NCBI GenBank assembly: GCA_965246925.1
Contig: OZ251994.1
Location: 1,302,001 to 1,366,000 of the forward strand
Length of the DNA stretch: 64,000 nucleotides
From: JANPPS01 sp965246925
GTDB lineage: Bacteria > Pseudomonadota > Alphaproteobacteria > Acetobacterales > Acetobacteraceae
Direction of reading: 5' to 3'
Part shown: one piece after another, positions 60,186 through 64,000 of the stretch
Position numbering within the stretch: position 1 is the first letter of the stretch
Layout of the letters: each line of letters begins with the position of its first letter
Notes under the pieces: generated by a model
The model's input: the letters and a program-made list of their open reading frames with translations, nothing else
Databases searched by the model: none
What the model was told of the DNA's origin: nothing
Translations under genes and position numbers: made by a program

Positions 60186-61373
60186 CTGGCTTATACTGTC
60201 GCGGTCATCGGCGGCGGCCCGTCCGGGTTGATGGCGGCAGAGCGGCTGGCCGGACTTGGTGCCCAAGTGCACCTGTTCGAGCGCATGCCCTCGGTCGGCC
60301 GCAAGTTCCTGATGGCGGGGCGGGGCGGGCTGAACCTCTCTCACTCTGAGCTTTTGCCCGCGCTGCTGCAGCGCTACGGTGAGGCTGAGGCGTGGCTGAC
60401 CCCGGTCATCCTCGCCTGGCCGCCAGATGCACTGCGTGCCTGGTGCACGGGGCTCGGCCAAGAATGCTTTACCGGCAGCAGTGGACGTTTGTTTCCCGCG
60501 GGCTTCAAAGCGTCCCCATTGCTGCGGGCCTGGCTGCAACGCCTGCGGACGCTGGGCGTCAAGCTGCACACACGGCAATCTTGGCTGGGCTGGGACGAGG
60601 CCGGGCGACTCCGCTTTGCTCATCAGCCGCCGTTCGCCGCGGACGCCGCCGTGCTGGCCCTTGGCGGCGCGTCGTGGCCGCGGCTGGGCTCCGATGGCAG
60701 CTGGGTCCCGGTCCTGGAAGCGATGGGCGCCGGTGTCGCACCGCTCCGCCCCGCCAATAGCGGCATCATTCACACATGGTCCGATTGGTTTGCCGGGCGG
60801 TTCCAAGGGCAGCCGCTGAAACGGGTTCGCGTCGCCTGTGACGGGCACAGTAGCTCCGGTGAGGCGGTGGTCACAGCGTCTGGGCTGGAAGGCGGCGCCA
60901 TCTACGCGTTGTCCCGCGCCGTCCGCCGGCACATGGATCGGGACGGCGGCGCCACCCTTACGATCGATCTTCGGCCGGATTTGAGCATTCAAGCGCTCTC
61001 GCAAAAGCTGGCCGGGCAGGGCCAATCCATGGCCAACGCACTGCGCCGGGCCGGGCTGTCCCCGGTGGCGGCCGGGCTGGTGCGCGAGCTGGGCGGCGGA
61101 GGCGGCCTGCCTGAACGGATCAAGGCGGCGGAGCTGCGGCTTGAGGGTGTGGGCGGGCTCGACCGGGCCATCTCGACCGCAGGCGGGGTCATGCTCTCGG
61201 CGATCGATGATCACCTCATGCTTCGCGCCCGCCCCGGCGTCTTCGTGGCCGGTGAGATGATCGACTGGGATGCCCCGACCGGCGGCTATCTTCTGCAAGC
61301 ATGCCTCAGCACCGGATGGTTCGTGGGAGGGCAGGTCATGACGTGGCTCGATCATCGTCAGCCTGGATTGTAG
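60186..61373 (+). CDS. FAD-dependent flavoprotein (BaiN/TIGR03862-like), non-canonical start
   Basis: The FAD motif is TVAVIGGGPSGLMAAERLAGLGAQVHLFE, followed by KFLMAGRGGLNLSHSE and, at the end, VFVAGEMIDWDAPTGGYLLQACLSTGW, all family hallmarks. The first ATG/GTG/TTG (60228) falls after the GxGxxG, which would destroy FAD binding. The frame is open back to the TAG (60180-60182) that ends udh. CTG 60186, seven bases after GGTGGA, is the best start; amber readthrough giving a Udh-flavoprotein fusion is the alternative. 395 residues. Function of the family is poorly defined. Confidence 0.78.
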   Translation: MAYTVAVIGGGPSGLMAAERLAGLGAQVHLFERMPSVGRKFLMAGRGGLNLSHSELLPALLQRYGEAEAWLTPVILAWPPDALRAWCTGLGQECFTGSSGRLFPAGFKASPLLRAWLQRLRTLGVKLHTRQSWLGWDEAGRLRFAHQPPFAADAAVLALGGASWPRLGSDGSWVPVLEAMGAGVAPLRPANSGIIHTWSDWFAGRFQGQPLKRVRVACDGHSSSGEAVVTASGLEGGAIYALSRAVRRHMDRDGGATLTIDLRPDLSIQALSQKLAGQGQSMANALRRAGLSPVAAGLVRELGGGGGLPERIKAAELRLEGVGGLDRAISTAGGVMLSAIDDHLMLRARPGVFVAGEMIDWDAPTGGYLLQACLSTGWFVGGQVMTWLDHRQPGL

Positions 61374-64000
61374 ATGGAAAGGTAATCGGTGCCGCCCACC
61401 GTCCCCGTGCCGACCACGAAGCGTGCCGTGTCGGCCGCGGTGGTCCCGGTGAAGGTCAGGGACGCGACGACTTGCCCGGTGCCGTTCAAGTCGGCATGCA
61501 GCGTCCGCCCCGTATAACCGGCAGCACCGTCATTGTCGGCCCAGGTAAACGTGGACACGCCGGCATGGAAGCCAAACAGCGTCGCGTGGTCGCCGCCATG
61601 GAAACCGACGATGGTGTCCCACACAACATCGCCGTGGGTGCCGTCCAGGAAGAACGTGTCCGCCCCGGTGCCGCCCACCAGGAAGTTGGAACCCGGTCCC
61701 GCATCGACAACGTTGCTTCCGTCACTGAGCGCGATGGCCGCAAACCCGGAAAAGCTCTTTACGAAAGAGTTCGGGGTCTTGGAGACGATCACGACCGAGC
61801 CCCCCGCGTCATAGATGAACTGAGACTGCAGCGTCGTGACCGGGCCCTGATACACTTCGCCATGCGCGAGCGTATTATGCCCGCCGCTCGCCGTAAGGTA
61901 GGATGTGCTGGGTGAGGCGGCAAAATGCTGGGCCACATGAGACGTGTCGGCGGACGGAACGATGGACACAGTCGTCTGCCGATCGAATGCGGACCCACCC
62001 GCGCCATCATCGAGCGTAATGCCGAGCTGCGCGGTTCCAGTATGCGCCGGCCTGAAAATCAGGTTTTGTGCCAAACTCTGCAACGCGGCCACACTACCGC
62101 TTGCGGTGTAGGTGCCCGTAGCGGGGTCGAAGCTGCCCCCCTGGCCAGATAGCACCCCGAAGCTCGGGTCATTGAGGCGGATCGTCAGCCGTTCGACCTG
62201 CGCGATGTCCGGATCGGACAAGCTCACGCCCGCAAATGGCGAGATAGCGAGGTTCGGCGTGGTAATCTGCGGAGTCCAGATTCCACCGAGGGTCGGCGCC
62301 GTGTTGGACGTAACCGCGGCGACGGTGGCCACCGCGGTTGCCACCACCCCGGCCGCATCCCTATCGGTCACGGTGAAGCGGGTTGTCACCGCGGTGCCGA
62401 CCGGGCCTAGAAATCGGGCCGGCGTGAACGTAAGGGCGGACAGGGCAGAGGCGATTTGCTGCGCCGTCCCGCTCAGCTGGTAGATCCCGGTCTCCGGGTC
62501 ATAACCAGGGCCGAACCCGGCAAGTGTGCCGTGCCCAGGAAAGTCCGCCGCGACCGACACGCTCTGCATTTGCTGCCCGGCCAAGTCTGGGTCGAAAACT
62601 TGTATCCCGGCCAGCGGAACGGCCACTTGCGTGTCGAAAATGGAAAGGAACGGGCTCGGCAACGTAAGGGCGGGCGCAGTATCGGCCACCGTGAGGGAGG
62701 TGGCGGCGGTGACGTCTCCCAAATAGCCCGTGGTGACCGTTGCGGAAACTGCCGCAGGGCCGAGCGCCGCCGCGCCGCTCACCGTAGCCCGGAAGCTCAG
62801 TACGATCTGCCGCGTACCCGTTGCGGTTACCGAACCCAGATCGAGTGTAACGGCCTGACCCGCGATGGTGACCGCCGGTGAAAGCGTGCCGGAGGCGCCG
62901 GAACTATCGAGAACGATGGCGGAGCCGGGCACGAAGTCGAAGCCAGGCGGAAGCGTGTCCTGCAACCGAAGATGCGGGCTCGTCCCGGATGGCAGGGTTA
63001 AGGCAAAGCGGAAAGTCGCGACCTCCCCCACGCGGTATTGCGCCGCGTCAGCCAAAATCGCCAACGCAGGCTGAGTGAGCATAACCGTGGCACTTGCCGC
63101 CTGAGACGGAAGGGCATAGCCCGATTGCGTGGCAGAGCTTACCAAAACGGAAGGTGTCGCCGCAGTCTGGCCCGCGCCGGGTGCGAGTTGGGCGCGGTAG
63201 CTGACTGTGAGTGTCTCGCCTGCGTCCAGTTCGGGCACGCTCAGGCCGGATGACCGCAACACGGCCGCCGCCCGGGTGCCGGATGCGCTCAGACTGTTGG
63301 ACACCACCGTGAGGCCCGGCGGAACCGTGTTGGCCAGCGTCAGGCCGTACGCGTTGGCAGCGCCGGGCGCGTTGGCGACAGTAACGGTTATTGTCACAGT
63401 CTGCCCTGCCTGCGCGAAGGCTGGCGCCGCCACGCTCACCGTCAGCGCGGGGCTCACCACCACCACGTGATCGGCCACCGCACTCGACCAGCGCGGGCCC
63501 GAACCGTTTCCTCCTGAAACACTGGCCGTGAACCCCGCGGCCGGATCGCCAGCGATGGCGCGTGCAACATATCTTACGGTAAACTGCTCTGCGCCCGGGT
63601 TGGTGCCGTCCGAGAGGTCCAGCACGGTGCCGAAGCTGAGGGCTCCGGGCAGGCCGGACGGAGCACCCACCGTCAATCCAGCCCCAGTGCTCACCACCGC
63701 GGCCGAAATTAGGCTCAGGCTAGGCGTGAGCAGATCGTCGATCCGAAGCTCAGGAACGGAGCCGGGAATGAGCGTGACTTTCACATCGAACCGCACGGTG
63801 TCACCGACTAAAACAGGCCGGGGCGCGGTGTCGCTTATCGTAACGATGGGTGCGCCGGTGGTGACGGTCGTGGTAGCGGTCAGGCCGGATGGTGCCGCCG
63901 CGCCGCCACCCCGCTCCGCGCTGACCTGCTTGACCGTGAGCACGGGATTGAGTGCCGTATTCAGAATGGGCACTGTGTCAGATGCCTGCAGACTGAAAGT
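61358..64000 (-). CDS. Large RTX-type secreted repeat protein, C-terminal part (5' end outside window)
   Basis: 880 residues are visible; the frame is open to the right edge, so the true start lies beyond. It has at least three DUF11-like beta-sandwich repeats (for example PVLVGDTVRFDVKVTLIPGS, AQAGQTVTITVTVANAPGA, YRVGEVATFRFALTLPSG), then two cadherin-like repeats (PLAGIQVFDPDLAGQQMQ, PFAGVSLSDPDIAQVERL). A C-terminal RTX-like region follows (SNFLVGGTGADTFFLDG, with ADLNGTGQVVASLTF), the type I secretion signal pattern. It is probably a surface adhesin or biofilm protein. It overlaps the flavoprotein gene tail-to-tail by 16 bp. Confidence 0.8.
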   Translation of the reverse strand, partial: TFSLQASDTVPILNTALNPVLTVKQVSAERGGGAAAPSGLTATTTVTTGAPIVTISDTAPRPVLVGDTVRFDVKVTLIPGSVPELRIDDLLTPSLSLISAAVVSTGAGLTVGAPSGLPGALSFGTVLDLSDGTNPGAEQFTVRYVARAIAGDPAAGFTASVSGGNGSGPRWSSAVADHVVVVSPALTVSVAAPAFAQAGQTVTITVTVANAPGAANAYGLTLANTVPPGLTVVSNSLSASGTRAAAVLRSSGLSVPELDAGETLTVSYRAQLAPGAGQTAATPSVLVSSATQSGYALPSQAASATVMLTQPALAILADAAQYRVGEVATFRFALTLPSGTSPHLRLQDTLPPGFDFVPGSAIVLDSSGASGTLSPAVTIAGQAVTLDLGSVTATGTRQIVLSFRATVSGAAALGPAAVSATVTTGYLGDVTAATSLTVADTAPALTLPSPFLSIFDTQVAVPLAGIQVFDPDLAGQQMQSVSVAADFPGHGTLAGFGPGYDPETGIYQLSGTAQQIASALSALTFTPARFLGPVGTAVTTRFTVTDRDAAGVVATAVATVAAVTSNTAPTLGGIWTPQITTPNLAISPFAGVSLSDPDIAQVERLTIRLNDPSFGVLSGQGGSFDPATGTYTASGSVAALQSLAQNLIFRPAHTGTAQLGITLDDGAGGSAFDRQTTVSIVPSADTSHVAQHFAASPSTSYLTASGGHNTLAHGEVYQGPVTTLQSQFIYDAGGSVVIVSKTPNSFVKSFSGFAAIALSDGSNVVDAGPGSNFLVGGTGADTFFLDGTHGDVVWDTIVGFHGGDHATLFGFHAGVSTFTWADNDGAAGYTGRTLHADLNGTGQVVASLTFTGTTAADTARFVVGTGTVGGTDYLSIYNPG

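Noticed and set aside
59268..61355. Long minus-strand frame opposite udh and the flavoprotein
   Set aside because: It is the antisense shadow of two well-supported genes in GC-rich DNA. Its translation has no recognisable domain.

Overview
The window is 64 kb of GC-rich DNA (roughly two-thirds G+C by eye), densely packed with long co-directional runs and many 4-bp start/stop overlaps. Intracellular PHB depolymerase, a DUF1217 flagellum-associated protein, a sulfite-oxidase-like Mo enzyme with cytochrome b561, a fused DctQM TRAP permease, an OxlT-like transporter and an OpgH-type glucosyltransferase point to an alphaproteobacterium. Acetobacteraceae or another Rhodospirillales is my best guess, but there is no rRNA or other marker to fix it. 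I saw no tRNA, rRNA, CRISPR array, transposase or phage genes.

Layout. 1-3.5 kb: end of a surface-polysaccharide locus (two glycosyltransferases, a lytic transglycosylase, an acyltransferase). 3.5-9.7 kb: ogt, two small exported or NTF2-like proteins, a Mo oxidoreductase/cytochrome b pair, cysK, phaZ behind a striking palindrome, and a DUF1217 protein. 10-14.4 kb (minus): OxlT-like carrier, sucC, sucD, alpha/beta hydrolase. 14.5-22.9 kb: mixed metabolic and lipid genes, including a metallo-hydrolase that seems to start at a CTG overlapping the stop of the MFS gene before it. Two lower-GC genes of unknown role lie at 21.8-22.9 kb. 22.9-25.6 kb: fused TRAP permease with a threonate-dehydrogenase-like enzyme. 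25.9-30.6 kb: TetR - adaptor - RND efflux operon. 30.7-38.6 kb: drug MFS, a 1260-residue multidomain glycosyltransferase, htpG and two small acidic proteins.

38.85-54.6 kb is the most unusual part: about 16 kb on one strand, largely translationally coupled. It begins with inositol-3-phosphate synthase, then an HD-domain protein, a methyltransferase, a Gfo/Idh dehydrogenase, a zinc-ribbon metallo-beta-lactamase-fold protein, a YcaO ATP-dependent enzyme, a TIM-barrel isomerase, a GT4 glycosyltransferase and a PIG-L deacetylase. It continues with an OpgH-like synthase, a DUF4864 protein, two paralogous secreted beta-helix proteins and a secreted GH42-like hydrolase. Ino1 + GT4 + PIG-L is the logic of mycothiol-type pseudodisaccharide synthesis. 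Here it is combined with YcaO and no visible precursor peptide. I regard this as the best candidate for an undescribed pathway, possibly an amide- or thioamide-modified inositol glycoside feeding, or linked to, an extracellular glycan. That product is inference.

54.6-64 kb: PNPOx-like stress protein, flavin monooxygenase, PheC-like periplasmic dehydratase, amidase, uronate dehydrogenase followed in the same frame after one TAG by a FAD flavoprotein with no ordinary start codon, and the C-terminal part of a large repeat-rich RTX-type secreted protein that runs off the right edge. Two families of dispersed intergenic palindromic repeats occur in the window, one mostly as inverted pairs.
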